From Taiwanofungus camphoratus (Eukaryota > Basidiomycota > Agaricomycetes > Polyporales > Taiwanofungaceae), in contig CP021230.1 of the NCBI GenBank assembly GCA_003999685.1, forward strand, positions 372,001 to 436,000: a stretch of 64,000 nt of DNA. Reading direction: 5' to 3'. Positions 33,907-43,672 of the stretch are shown here, one piece after another. A model generated the notes under the pieces. It was not told the origin of the DNA and did not search any database. It saw only the letters and a program-made list of their open reading frames with translations. Each line of letters begins with the position of its first letter. Position 1 is the first letter of the stretch. The translations under genes were made by a program, and so were the position numbers.

Positions 33907-35593
33907 CTACTGGCAGAGAGCTTTCTTGATTAAGCGGCTGCGGATGGTGGATGAGGGAGGACTCGTGCATACAACTGTCATCTCCTTTTGGATATCCAGT
34001 GCGATTTGGCTGTTGACAAGGGTAGAATGTATGGATTGTTGTTTAGCCTTCTCGATGGCCTCTACAGCTAACGCTGTCGTTAATCCGCGGTTCCCTATCT
34101 TTGTACCAGTTCTCCCAAAGCGAAATAGTCAACCAACTTCCCATCCTCCATCTTCGCATTGAAGTGAGAGTGAAGTCTTCAAATCGATCTCATTTGCGAC
34201 CCCAGCACTTGTGCAAGCAAGCCGACGGAACGCAAGCTCCATTGAATCTCCGTTTGTCCCTATTCTCTCCTTGACTCGTTCTACGAACAGGGGCCTCAAC
34301 TCATAATGGAGAATGGGATCCTGAGAATGAGAGAAAAGTGGCGACATGAAATAGAGGAAACAGTCTGACGAATCATAGTACCGGGATCCACCAATATGAG
34401 CACGATGGAGAAGCACGTCACGGACCCAGCTATATGATTGGTGAAGCTCATGTCCTCGTCCATGAGCATGAAATAGTGTAAGCACATTGACGTTCACGAA
34501 GTGGTCTATTCGAGGTCGATTTTCGTCGAAGTATGTCTAGAACGGACATCAGTTGTGCTAGTGACAGATAGAGTGTATTTACGAACTTGTAAAATTCTAT
34601 CAGCATTCTTTCATTTCAACATTTCCTCCATCACGGAAGTGATTTGTGAGGAATCCCCGGTCAGCACTGTAAGGGCCAGTGTCCAAGTCATCGGGGAAAA
34701 TTTCATAGAGCAATGGGGCTCCTTCCCACGTTGTAACAATGAGACCATATACAAAATGATAGTACGCAATGCCTCACCTCGGAAGAAATTTCAAGTGAAC
34801 TGGAAGTCCGACAGGGTTACAAGACTTCTGCAAGACAGATCATCAATTTAATTTTTATGGCCCAAGGGACTCGGCTACTTACTGGTCCTGAGTCAACTCT
34901 AGAATCAAGAGCTGGGTGAAATTCTGCTTGCAAAAAATACCACTATCTGTAACAGACTCCAGCTGTCCTGCATTGTGTCGTAAAAAAATCAAGGCCTCTC
35001 TTCCTGGTATCCCTGAAGAGATTGCGCAACGTCCGTAAAACGCTCTCTTGTTGCTCAATGACGATTCCATGCATGCCAAGCGAACAAGCCGTCATAACGT
35101 TGTCGATCTGATCATCCACAAATACATAAGTACGAGGGTTCATAGCTGTCTCTGAGATGACGCGCTTATAGATCCCAAGATGTGGCTTTCGCTCGCCGAC
35201 AAGACTTGATGGAAAGACTTTGTCGAAATTTGACCAATCTACCGGTTTGGTGAGGATATACTCATAGTTGGGGATGGAAATGTTGGAGATCGCATATACA
35301 TGTAATTGTTCATTGCACCGGGACTTCAGATCGTCAAGGAGTGCGATCATCTCATCGTTGGATTCCATGCATTCGCGGGCTTGACGAAAAACATCGGCAA
35401 TCTCGCTCGCTGCAACGCGTTCGTAGCATTCTGCTTGGGATATACGACCACGCTCATCGTCGAACCTTGTGGTAGACAGGAGGATGTTCTTGAGAGTGCG
35501 AGCATCAATGCTTGTCTTTATCCTCGACGGCCAAGAAAAGAGAACGTCCCCGAGATCGAGAACAAGCGTCGAATAAGGCAGAGTCAAAGTCAT
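33907..35593 (-). pseudogene. Decayed HAD-type terpene cyclase (AstC/drimane-synthase-like)
   Basis: The first 200 codons from 35593 are intact and carry the HAD-like core LVLDLGDVLFSW, GRISQAECYERV, ISNISIPNYE, GERKPHLGIYKRV and YVFVDDQIDNV. Downstream lie clear pieces of the toroid half: NVNVLTLFHAHGRGHEL, SRYYDSSDCFLYFMS, SLQCEDGGWEVG and IGNRGLTTALAVEAIEKA. Known relatives of this fusion make drimane-type sesquiterpenes. Faults: a 7-A run at 34982-34988 (one base too many) shifts the frame; TGA codons at 34793-34791 and 34131-34129 stand where relatives have Trp; and a further shift lies near 34690. Splice sites between the pieces are still visible. Four separate faults make sequencing error an unlikely full explanation, so this looks like a lost secondary-metabolism gene. 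Confidence 0.8.
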
Positions 35594-36773
35594 CGTATGT
35601 TCAACAAAGGATGATGACAGAAGTTGACTGTTGACACGAAGATAAATCACGACGCATCTTACATATACTAGCAATTAGCGCATATGCTTGTGCACGATAC
35701 CGGAAGAACATATACCAATGGACTGTGTGGAATGTCGAATATACCGTCATACATTTTTAGATGACATCCTATTTTCGACGCGAGCGAAATCAAAATAATG
35801 ATACCAGCCATTCATTACTCACCAGTGCCGCACATTCACAAGATCGAGCCACCTGTACTCGCCTTTCTTGCAATCTGAGTTTTCGGCAGGTACTCCATCG
35901 AAGAACCAGGTTTCTGATGGAATGGTATTCAACAGATACACCCATGGTGAGAATAGAGTTGACATAGTATCCCAGCACTTAAAGCCTATGATAGTTAAAA
36001 CCATTCACATATGAAGCGCACCCACCACGGAGGTTATTTCGAGTGATAACCGAACAGTGGGAAAGATGGGGGACGATACCCTGAAGTGATGGTTCAAAAT
36101 ATGATACATGTGTATACATAGCGACTTCCGCGAATTAAGTCGTGAAGCCAAAAAGGAGAACCGGGTACCGCGGATTCCTATATACTGAACTGATTACCAA
36201 TTTTGCCGGGGCACCTATGTCACAGGGAAATGAATTGACCGTTCCATGTTAAAACGGTCCGTTACAGTAGTGGCAACATCAGCATTCTGAGGCGGATTGG
36301 CGCGCGCTCTTGTGGTGAATCAGAATTGTGTTGCTAGAATAAGAGTCTCAGTTCAGGCGAAAGTCGAAGAGTTTTCGTAACCTGCTCAGTGCCAACCCTA
36401 ACCCTATACCAGATGTACAAGGACTTCATATGCATATGCACTTCTGCCACTAATTTGGAGACAAGACCATGTCTTACCTGTATACAACCTTGATAATCTT
36501 GTCTGCTACACGCTGGCGAAGTCAATGAATAGAGAAATTGTACGTCATTTCCACGTTGGTCTCAGCAGGTCTATTTAGACCAGTGTTGTCTACCTTCACG
36601 TTTGTCGGTGCCACTTCCATAGCGAGCACATCGATAAAAATAATAGCAAGGGTTCCGAAGATAGCTGAGCTGTCGGATGTAACAACAAGTGTAAGGCCAC
36701 ATATTTCGCAAGTGGTCGCATGCAGCATGAGGCACATGTTTCGCAATGTGTGTATAGTTTCTGAGAAACAACT
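35594..36773. other. 1.2-kb spacer
   Basis: Upstream side of the terpene-cyclase pseudogene and 3' flank of the TMEM70-like gene. Short frames on both strands (for example 35790-35978 and 36538-36843) are unsupported. Confidence 0.4.
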
Positions 36774-37702
36774 TCACCGGATGGGTTCATTCAACAACTC
36801 TGGGTGGACATTGAAATATCTGCAAGATCCTCACATGTATTAACTGTGCGATCATCTAATGACAGGCGAATAACGACGTACCGGACCACCCTGCCTACCT
36901 CTGAGCACCGCCCTGCACCATGCTCGTCCCATGCTACCACCCATCGTCCAAGCAGCCTTCCATCCTTGTCCATAGTCTCTGCAATCGTTTCCTCCCTGGG
37001 GATCAGCCCCTGGGTCTTCCCGCGTACCGTCTCCGCTGCAGGCAGCTGGAACCCTTCCGCAAGCTCCCAAGTCGCGAACGGCCGGCTCGCGGGCACCAAA
37101 AACGCGGTGTCATACACGTATGTATTGCGTTCGTGCAGACCTAGCGTAAGCGTGGTCATCACCACGCCGCGTCCCGTCCCCGTTCCGGGGTGTCCCTCCG
37201 GCTCCAGTCTGAGCCATCGCAGCTTCGTGACGTACGGACGGCCGCACCACGCGACCAGCGCGGTAGACACGCCGCTGGTTGCCATTGCTACTCCAGCCAG
37301 CGCAAAACGGCCCATGAGGGGCAATGAGGAAGTCGTCTCCATGACAAACATGAAGGGCGTCAAAGCGAAAGTGAGCGTGAGCGAGGACAAAGAGAATATT
37401 TTGAGGCGCCGAAAAGTAGGTGCGAGAGGCCCTTCATACTCTGTCGGGAGTGCGTCGTGCCCATGAGTAGATGGCTCAGGAGCTGTCTGAGAGTCGCTTG
37501 AGCTCGACGCTGGTGTCTGGCCTGTGGGAGCCTTTGTGGCGTTGAATCTTTTCGGATAATAGAAACAAGACGTTGCAATTTCAGCGGGAGTTCGTACTTG
37601 TCGATGCGACAGACTTGCTATACATCGTCGTGAATTGAGATATGAACCTCTTCCTATGAAAAATGGTATCGGTCGTCGAACAGCGTGAATGAAAGACAGC
37701 AT
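36774..37702 (-). CDS. TMEM70-like mitochondrial inner-membrane protein
   Basis: Exons 37702-36882 and 36819-36774 give 288 residues. The N-terminus is a typical mitochondrial presequence (MLSFIHAVRRPIPFF, rich in Arg, no acidic residues for the first 45). A Ser/Pro linker leads to YEGPLAPTFRRLKIFSLSS, the family's entry motif, then two hydrophobic helices (about residues 110-130 and 135-160) and a soluble C-terminal part ending RYFNVHPELLNEPIR. TMEM70 proteins help assemble the ATP synthase c-ring in animals. The second exon was added because a GTACGT donor and TTGCAG acceptor join in phase and give the conserved FxVHPELL end. Shares a 109-bp divergent promoter region with dynactin p25. Confidence 0.78.
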
Positions 37703-37811
37703 GGCTGCCGGATGCACAACGCGACGGCTTGGGCGCTCAAGGACTTCCGATCGTTTCTTACTATCGAAAACGAATATTCAGATAAATAGTGGAATTGCAG
37801 AAACATCCTTC

Positions 37812-38619
37812 ATGGACCTTCCCATTTATTACACAAGGGCTGAGTATATTGAAACTGTACGTTGCAGCCCGTCATTCCACCAATAGTCTGAACTGACAGC
37901 GTACTTGCGTCAGGACACAGGTAACAAAGTATCTCGCCGTGCAACAATCGCCGGTCCTCAGAATATCATTCTTGGTGGAAAGACTATCATTTCGAGTGGA
38001 GCTATCATCAGGGGTGACCTGCGACGGACAGGACCAGGACATGCAGTGGTCATCTCATTGGGACGGTATTGTCTCATTGGCGAAGGCTGCGTGATGCGGT
38101 GCGTTCTTCAAAGAAAGAGTGTTGATAGATTTGTCCCCATTCTCATGTCTACTTTCTGGTGCAGCCCACCATATAAGACCTACCGAGGAAACTTCAATTA
38201 TTATCCTATGAAAGTTGGCGACCATGTGCACATCGGTGCGAACACGATTGTAGAAGCCGCCACTGTCGGCAACCACGTTGAGATCGGAAAGAACTGTATA
38301 ATTGTACCCATCTGTTCTGCTTCATCCTGAGCCCAGTTGTAGCTGATTTGCCAATGTACAGGGCAAATTCACCATCATCAAGGACTGCGCAAAGATAGCA
38401 GACAACACGGTGGTACCCCCAAATACAGTCATTCCAGCCTTAGCGCTATTCGCCGGCTCACCAGGTCCGTCCTGCGAGATGCAACACCTACGATCATCCT
38501 CTAAATACTACCCCTCAGGACGGTTTGTTGAAGATCTTCCGGAATCTACACAGGAAATAGTCGAAGCGCAGACGAAGCAATACTACACGCGGTTCCAGCC
38601 TCTCCCCACTGAGCGATGA
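37812..38619 (+). CDS. DCTN5: Dynactin subunit p25 (DCTN5), left-handed beta-helix protein
   Basis: Five exons: 37812-37856, 37914-38098, 38165-38303, 38362-38464 and 38519-38619, for 190 residues. The hexapeptide-repeat beta helix is seen in ATIAGPQNIILGGKTIISSG, VISLGRYCLIGEGCVM, HVHIGANTIVEAATVGNHVE and CAKIADNTVVPPNTVIP. The end is LPESTQEIVEAQTKQYY. p25 caps the pointed end of the dynactin filament and links dynein to endosomal cargo. The last intron is 54 nt and in frame, so it could be read through; I removed it because the family reads FAGSPG-x-FVEDLPEST without an insert, and the insert text has good donor and acceptor sites. Confidence 0.9.
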
Positions 38620-39235
38620 CAGACCTCGTCAAAAGTTTTTGATGTTTACGCACTACGTCCTTGTTCCAGCCACACGCGATACCCCCGCTATGCATGATAC
38701 CAGCAACATCCTCGAATAGGTGAGTACATACTCGGTACATTCAAGCACGATTGTACAACATACAGAAGTCAAGCCCTGATATGCGTTGAAATCATGCACC
38801 TTTATGAGCAAACAAAGTTTCATCTGATCTTCCGCTCTCGCAAATTAGTTCTACGTTAACCAATGCTGACCATAAACCTTGAATCAACAGGTCCGTGCAT
38901 ATTGACGTTCTTTTCCCCCTAATATGTAATGCTACTCAGGCTTGCCTGCGACTTACGCAATCAGGAAGAATTGATGACCATAAGGTCTCGTACTGTATCT
39001 ACACTTTTACTTATCTACGCTGTACCATTACACCTGTTCGCGACCACAACAATCCGAGAAGAGGGTAACGAATGAAGGACAATATTAGTATATGAATGCA
39101 ATGCAACAGTTGGCCACTATAGCTACTCACCGACATTGCGTACGTGAAATAATAGCAAGAACGCAGTGGAACATGAGAAAACCGGCCAGAAACGAGGAAG
39201 AAAGCAACGAAGCACATCAGATGAAAGCAACGCAA
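38620..39235. other. Spacer before the eIF4G-copy cluster
   Basis: No gene recognised. Marks the right end of the ordinary housekeeping block. Confidence 0.35.
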
Positions 39236-39451
39236 TACTAGTAGTTTATCACTATCCATTGACTTACTCGCAAGTCGAGTACGGCGCTCCTCATCCTCAC
39301 CAAGACGAGCACCCTTCATCATCGTGTCCATGAGATTGAACACCTTAGGCATATCAGTGGCCTGACGTCGCAGCTTTCGACGCCAGCTTCGAGAACAAGT
39401 TCTGCGACCCAGCACGGGTAATCGTGGACTCGCGGCTCTTGCTCTTGCTAG
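39236..39451 (-). pseudogene. Fragment of an eIF4G copy (MA3 end), continuation of the copy at 40.5-43 kb
   Basis: Reads KSKSRESTITRAGSQNLFSKL, then jumps to VFNLMDTMMKGARL and LASKSMDSDKLL. The text between them, which in the related copy spans about 170 codons (44.8-45.3 kb), is missing. It is the downstream part of the copy whose upstream part ends at about 40522; the two are separated by the nested insertion 39452-40521. The stop codons that follow the deletion join show it is not translated as an MA3 domain. Confidence 0.75.
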
Positions 39452-40521
39452 GGCTGGTCAGCTAACCGAGGGGACGGTCGATGGTTCGGATTCGATTGGC
39501 GCCCTACCGGCGCCTAAGTCACGTTTTTGATGAACTCGGTCACTGTCACTACGACAGGTGCCTGCACAACCGGAGCGGCGGCTCAGCAGCCGCCGACGAC
39601 CAAGGGAGTGAACACGCCCTTCTGTACGGTATTAAACCTAGCAGGTACATGGTGAATGCAATATATATATATACTACTATTTGATAGAAAGCTGGACAGT
39701 ACCCATAGTAAGGTGAACATGGATATAAAAACAAGGCCGCTGGTGTTCCAAAAAAGGAAAGTGCAGCGTCCGCATAATATTCGCAAGGTCGTTGTTGACG
39801 GTTCAAATATGGATGCAGACCAAATAACCGATATTTTTAGAGCAAATACATCAACATATATATCAGGAGCAGTGGTATTTCCATTTCCTGGTGAACGACG
39901 TTGAGCGCGACATCGACACGGGCACTGCACTTTCCTTTTTGGAACACCAGCGGCCTTGTTTTAATATCCATGTTCACCTTACACTGTCCAGCTTTCTATC
40001 AAATAGTAGTATATATATATATATTGCATTCACCATGTACCTGCTAGGTTTAATACCGTACAGAAGGGCGTGTTCACTCCCTTGGTCGTCGGCGGCTGCT
40101 GAGCCGCCGCTCCGGTTGTGCAGGCACCTGTCGTAGTGACAGTGACCGAGTTCATCAAAAACGTGACTTAGGCGCCGGTAGGGCGCCAATCGGCCGTATA
40201 CTCCAGCTAACCTACGGAGTTGCCTAATATGTACATTCCTGTTCTGGTTAAGCGCTTCACAGTGGCGTTCAAGTGGTGGCTAAGGTCAACTGATTGTTTT
40301 CTGACAATTCTATGCTAATTCTACTGGATAACGAATCTACTGCTAGCTAAAAATTAGGTTATGACAGTATTTCTGCTTATATTCAGCGATTTTGGTCTCA
40401 AGACACATGTTGATTTTTCAAAAGACTGCAGCATTGTGACTGAGCGCATGGCGTATACCTGATTTAGTAGTATCACATGACAGATTTGATGTTCTTAATT
40501 TGGCAACTCGGCCTTAGAACC
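39452..40521. mobile_element. 1.07-kb insertion flanked by 8-bp repeats, carrying the fold-back element
   Basis: CTTGCTAG occurs at 39444-39451 and again at 40522-40529. Removing 39452-40529 restores the eIF4G reading L-T-S-K-S-K-S-R-E, which matches the neighbouring copy apart from two residues, so the 8-bp repeat looks like a target duplication. Apart from the inner fold-back element the inserted DNA is only about 330 bp and has no coding frame; its ends show at most a weak inverted similarity (GGCTGG / GGTTCT). An 8-bp duplication would suit a hAT-type element. Confidence 0.6.
39459..40212. mobile_element. Fold-back Mutator-like (MULE) non-autonomous element with 9-bp target duplication
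   Basis: Element 39468-40203 (736 bp) is flanked by the exact 9-bp repeat CAGCTAACC (39459-39467 and 40204-40212), the target size of Mutator-like transposons. Its arms, 39468-39766 and 39925-40203, are reverse complements over about 280 bp with few differences, apart from a 14-bp extra piece near the left end. Ends read GAGGGGACGG and, in reverse complement, GAGTATACGG. Inside the arms are a GGCGCC-rich palindrome, a long CGGCGGCTCAGCAGCCGCCG palindrome and an (AT)n run. Only about 160 bp lies between the arms and there is no transposase, so it depends on another copy. Arm identity is high, so insertion is recent or the arms are kept alike by conversion. Confidence 0.85.
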
Positions 40522-40696
40522 CTTGCTAGTGAGCACACTGGTAGGCCCGAAGGTCATGGACGTGGTCTTGCTGATCTTCCCGAAGTTGGACAAGTCACCA
40601 GCTTTAGGTAGAGGCCTGGGAGCGGAGCCACCAGCGACTGCCAAACCGTGAGGACCGATTTGAGAGTGGTCACCTCGGTCTCCACCACGTTTAGGA

Positions 40697-42955
40697 CTAC
40701 CCCGAGACATGTTCATCGTACGCTGATAGGCGTCCTTCTCGCGGACTGCCTTCCTTTTTGCCAGCCTGCAATATTCATCGAATGATTAGTGATAGAACTC
40801 AAATAAATTAATAAGACTCACAGCTTCGTGAACTGCAGCAATCGTCGTGGGTGCAGTTATCGCATTACGCGGCACCCAGTTGCGTTCGCGCAGCTCAATG
40901 ACATCCTGTGGACCAGATGTCAGATTGGTTTCATCGAAGGAAACCATCGCATGAGACCAACCTGTAACATGACATGCACACAAGAATTGACATTCGGGTT
41001 CTTTGCCAGCCCCCTCATACGTGAGAAGTATACGTCCATGTGCGCACGCGCCTTCTGAGTGTCAAGGAGTCTACCGACGGTGGTCAACAGCTTGCACAAG
41101 CTCTCGATTTCTTCCTCTTCCGGATTCTCCACATTCCCGAGTAGCTTTTTGACACACTCGTGCATAATGCGTTCCGTCAGCATCTGCAACTTGAACAGTT
41201 CACCGATGAACTTGATAAGACCGAGTCCCTGTCGCTTTGCGTTTTGCGCAGCATAGTACTCGTCCAAGAAAACACTCTCTTCGGCGGTGTTGTTCTTTTC
41301 AGCGGCGGCCTTCACAGCCTGGTCCTCGCTAGCCTTTGTCGCTGCTGCTGCTGCCGCCGTAACCTCCTTTGCTACCCACCCTCGCTTGAAGTCCTTTTGG
41401 CAACGGTTGAGGAGGTACTTGCGGAATAGCTGACCGCCAGCGATCGGCTTGCCCTCCGCGCTCTTGATGCCATCGTCCTGCACTTTCGAGCTGATCTGCT
41501 CCATCATCTTATGACATAGACGAGCGTACATTTCGGACCACGTCGCCTCATCGGTAGCCTTCTCGAACACGAGTCGGATGACCTGGATGAGTGTTCGCCC
41601 ATCCCTCTCCTTCTCAGACTTGTTCGCCCATGCAATGATCTGATCAGAGATCGAATCGAATCGCTCCATCGTGAGCTTGTTCAGAAGTGCCCGGACTTTC
41701 CGGTCCACAACTTCAGGAACATCTGTATCCACTTGTTGCGGCTTCTTCCCGAGACTGTTTGGCTGCCAGCGGTTCGCGGATACCTCCAAAGGTGCGACAG
41801 GTTCCAGCAATATGCCATGTTGCGACGCAGACATCGATGCGAACGACGACCCTGGGCCAGACATGCCTGTATTCGCTCTGTTCGCATCACCGCGCTTTTC
41901 GCCACGCTTACTTCGAGTGCGGTTACTTCCCATAGGAACACCACCTGGACCACCCTGACTTGATGAACGCACCATGGGTGCCGGCCGACCAAACTGCATA
42001 CTAGTGCCAGACATGGACGTCAAGCGTGATGCCATCTGGAATCGCTCCTCACTCGACATTTTGGTATTGGCCGTAGCAAATTGGCCCATCGTGAATGGGT
42101 TCGAACCAGGCTTGTTAAAGCCAGAGATACCGAGGCCTATGGCTTGGCGAGCTACTGTGGAGGGAGGAGGGGGCATCGACGTTGCAGATGAGCGGCGGCC
42201 AGATCCACCACGCCTCACTGGGTAAGTTTGATCGGAAGGCTCAAGGCCGAAGGCGTTCAGAGGTGGTAAGGAGTCGGGCTTCTCTTTGCAGATAGCCATG
42301 AACTGGAGGAGGAAATCTCGGTCGTATCTGATCATCGTATATCGAGTCAACGATTAGTATCCCGTTGGATGAATAGAAGAAAAATACCGTACCTAAATTT
42401 GCCCTGCTTTGCGTTGACATTGAGTTCAGCATTGGGACTCATGATGCCCTCAGGGTATGAAATGCTCCACAGGTCTTTGACAAAATGCGCGGTAGCCAGA
42501 GATGAAGGCAGAGGTCGGGAGACGAATTGGTTCTCGATGCATGGAGCATCGAGGGATTCGGGTTCATGGTGCCCAGGACCTGCCAGTGCCTCCACGACAT
42601 CAATACGCGAAGGCACCTTGTCTTGTGGTTGCTCTTGGACGCTTTCATTGCCCGCTCCTACAAGAGAAGTGGTGTCAGACGAGCCATACAGTAACATGTA
42701 CACATCCGTGATCTTTTCATACAACTCAAAGGTAGCTATTGTTCGTAGTGAGGGTTAATCCGTCGCGACAAGATCGAAAAGTTTTGACTGATATACTAAG
42801 GACTTACCGCCCTTCAGTGTGACATCCGAGACAGTATGGGCACTGGGGTGATCATTGTTGAAAAAATCAGACCGTCCTAGTAAACTCGGTCGTCTTCGTG
42901 TTAATGGTGTCGGACCGTTTGGTGAACCTGATTTTCGTGACTGAGTCAAGGTCAT
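40697..42955 (-). CDS. Truncated eIF4G-like protein with MIF4G domain
   Basis: Exons 42955-42808, 42735-42393, 42327-40962, 40905-40822 and 40765-40697 give 669 residues. The middle reads like fungal eIF4G: ENQFVSRPLPSSLATAHFVK, SPNAELNVNAKQGKFRYDRD, EKPDSLPPLNAFGLEPSDQ, then the MIF4G HEAT domain at about 365-600 (VDRKVRALLNKLTMERFDSI to MLQDVIELRERNWVP), which binds eIF4A. It lacks the long N-terminal region of eIF4G. In the last exon the frame differs from the related copy at 43.7-46.8 kb, so it stops after 23 codons; the other frame stays open to 40495 and still encodes the Gly/Arg-rich segment seen in the related copy. It may be an expressed short eIF4G (dominant or regulatory) or an early pseudogene; the MIF4G part itself has no fault. 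Confidence 0.7.
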
Positions 42956-43672
42956 TGCAGTCCAATCCTCGGTCCAATGTTATGGCGATGCAGCAAAGTG
43001 CTTTTTGCGGTTGTAAAGACGTGGTAACAGATGTAACCGTGGAACTTTTGGAAAGGGGATAAGGTTAGATATCGCAGTTCGCGAGGTGGAAAGAGGTAAA
43101 GGGTACCTTATCTGCAAGCAGTACTAACACTCACATATATACCTAAGAAGAGCACTTGAGGGCGGACTCCGCAGCATAGTAGTGGGTGCCTGTATACTAC
43201 TATGTACTTGACCGGGGCGCCAGGCAATTGCCGCAGGCGCAGACGTGTGTATGGCTGAAGGGCATCGATGTTGCCCGAAAGGGCTACATTGTTGGTTCGG
43301 GAAAGACTTCCCAGTGCAAGGCCTACAAGACGACACATCCGAGACTCGCCAAGGCAGGAAGAGTATATAGACCTGTTAGGCCTTATGACTGATAGCTGTG
43401 ATATCGAATACCGTCGGTTCGAGGACGTGATGATGCACGCCGTTGCTAGCCGTTTTAATGTCGCATGTCACGATATACAGGCTGTGTCCTGAGGCATGTA
43501 ATACTGAAGAGGAATCGCGGGGATAGCAACAAGAAAGAAGGGCAATCATCGTCCACCAAGGAGAGCATCAATCTGTACATCAGCCTCATACGCGAAGATA
43601 TGCATTTAGTATCCTAAGATTCTCAAAGCAATCAATTTAAGCCCATCTTCTTCAGTCGTTGATTTTTTCTCA
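42956..43672. other. Spacer between two eIF4G-derived genes
   Basis: Upstream side of the truncated eIF4G gene and downstream side of the fusion gene. No gene recognised; short plus-strand frames at 43186-43492 are unsupported. Confidence 0.4.

Noticed and set aside
40495-40716. Separate 73-residue minus-strand gene
   Set aside because: It is the linker segment of the eIF4G copy in the alternative frame of the last exon, not an independent gene.
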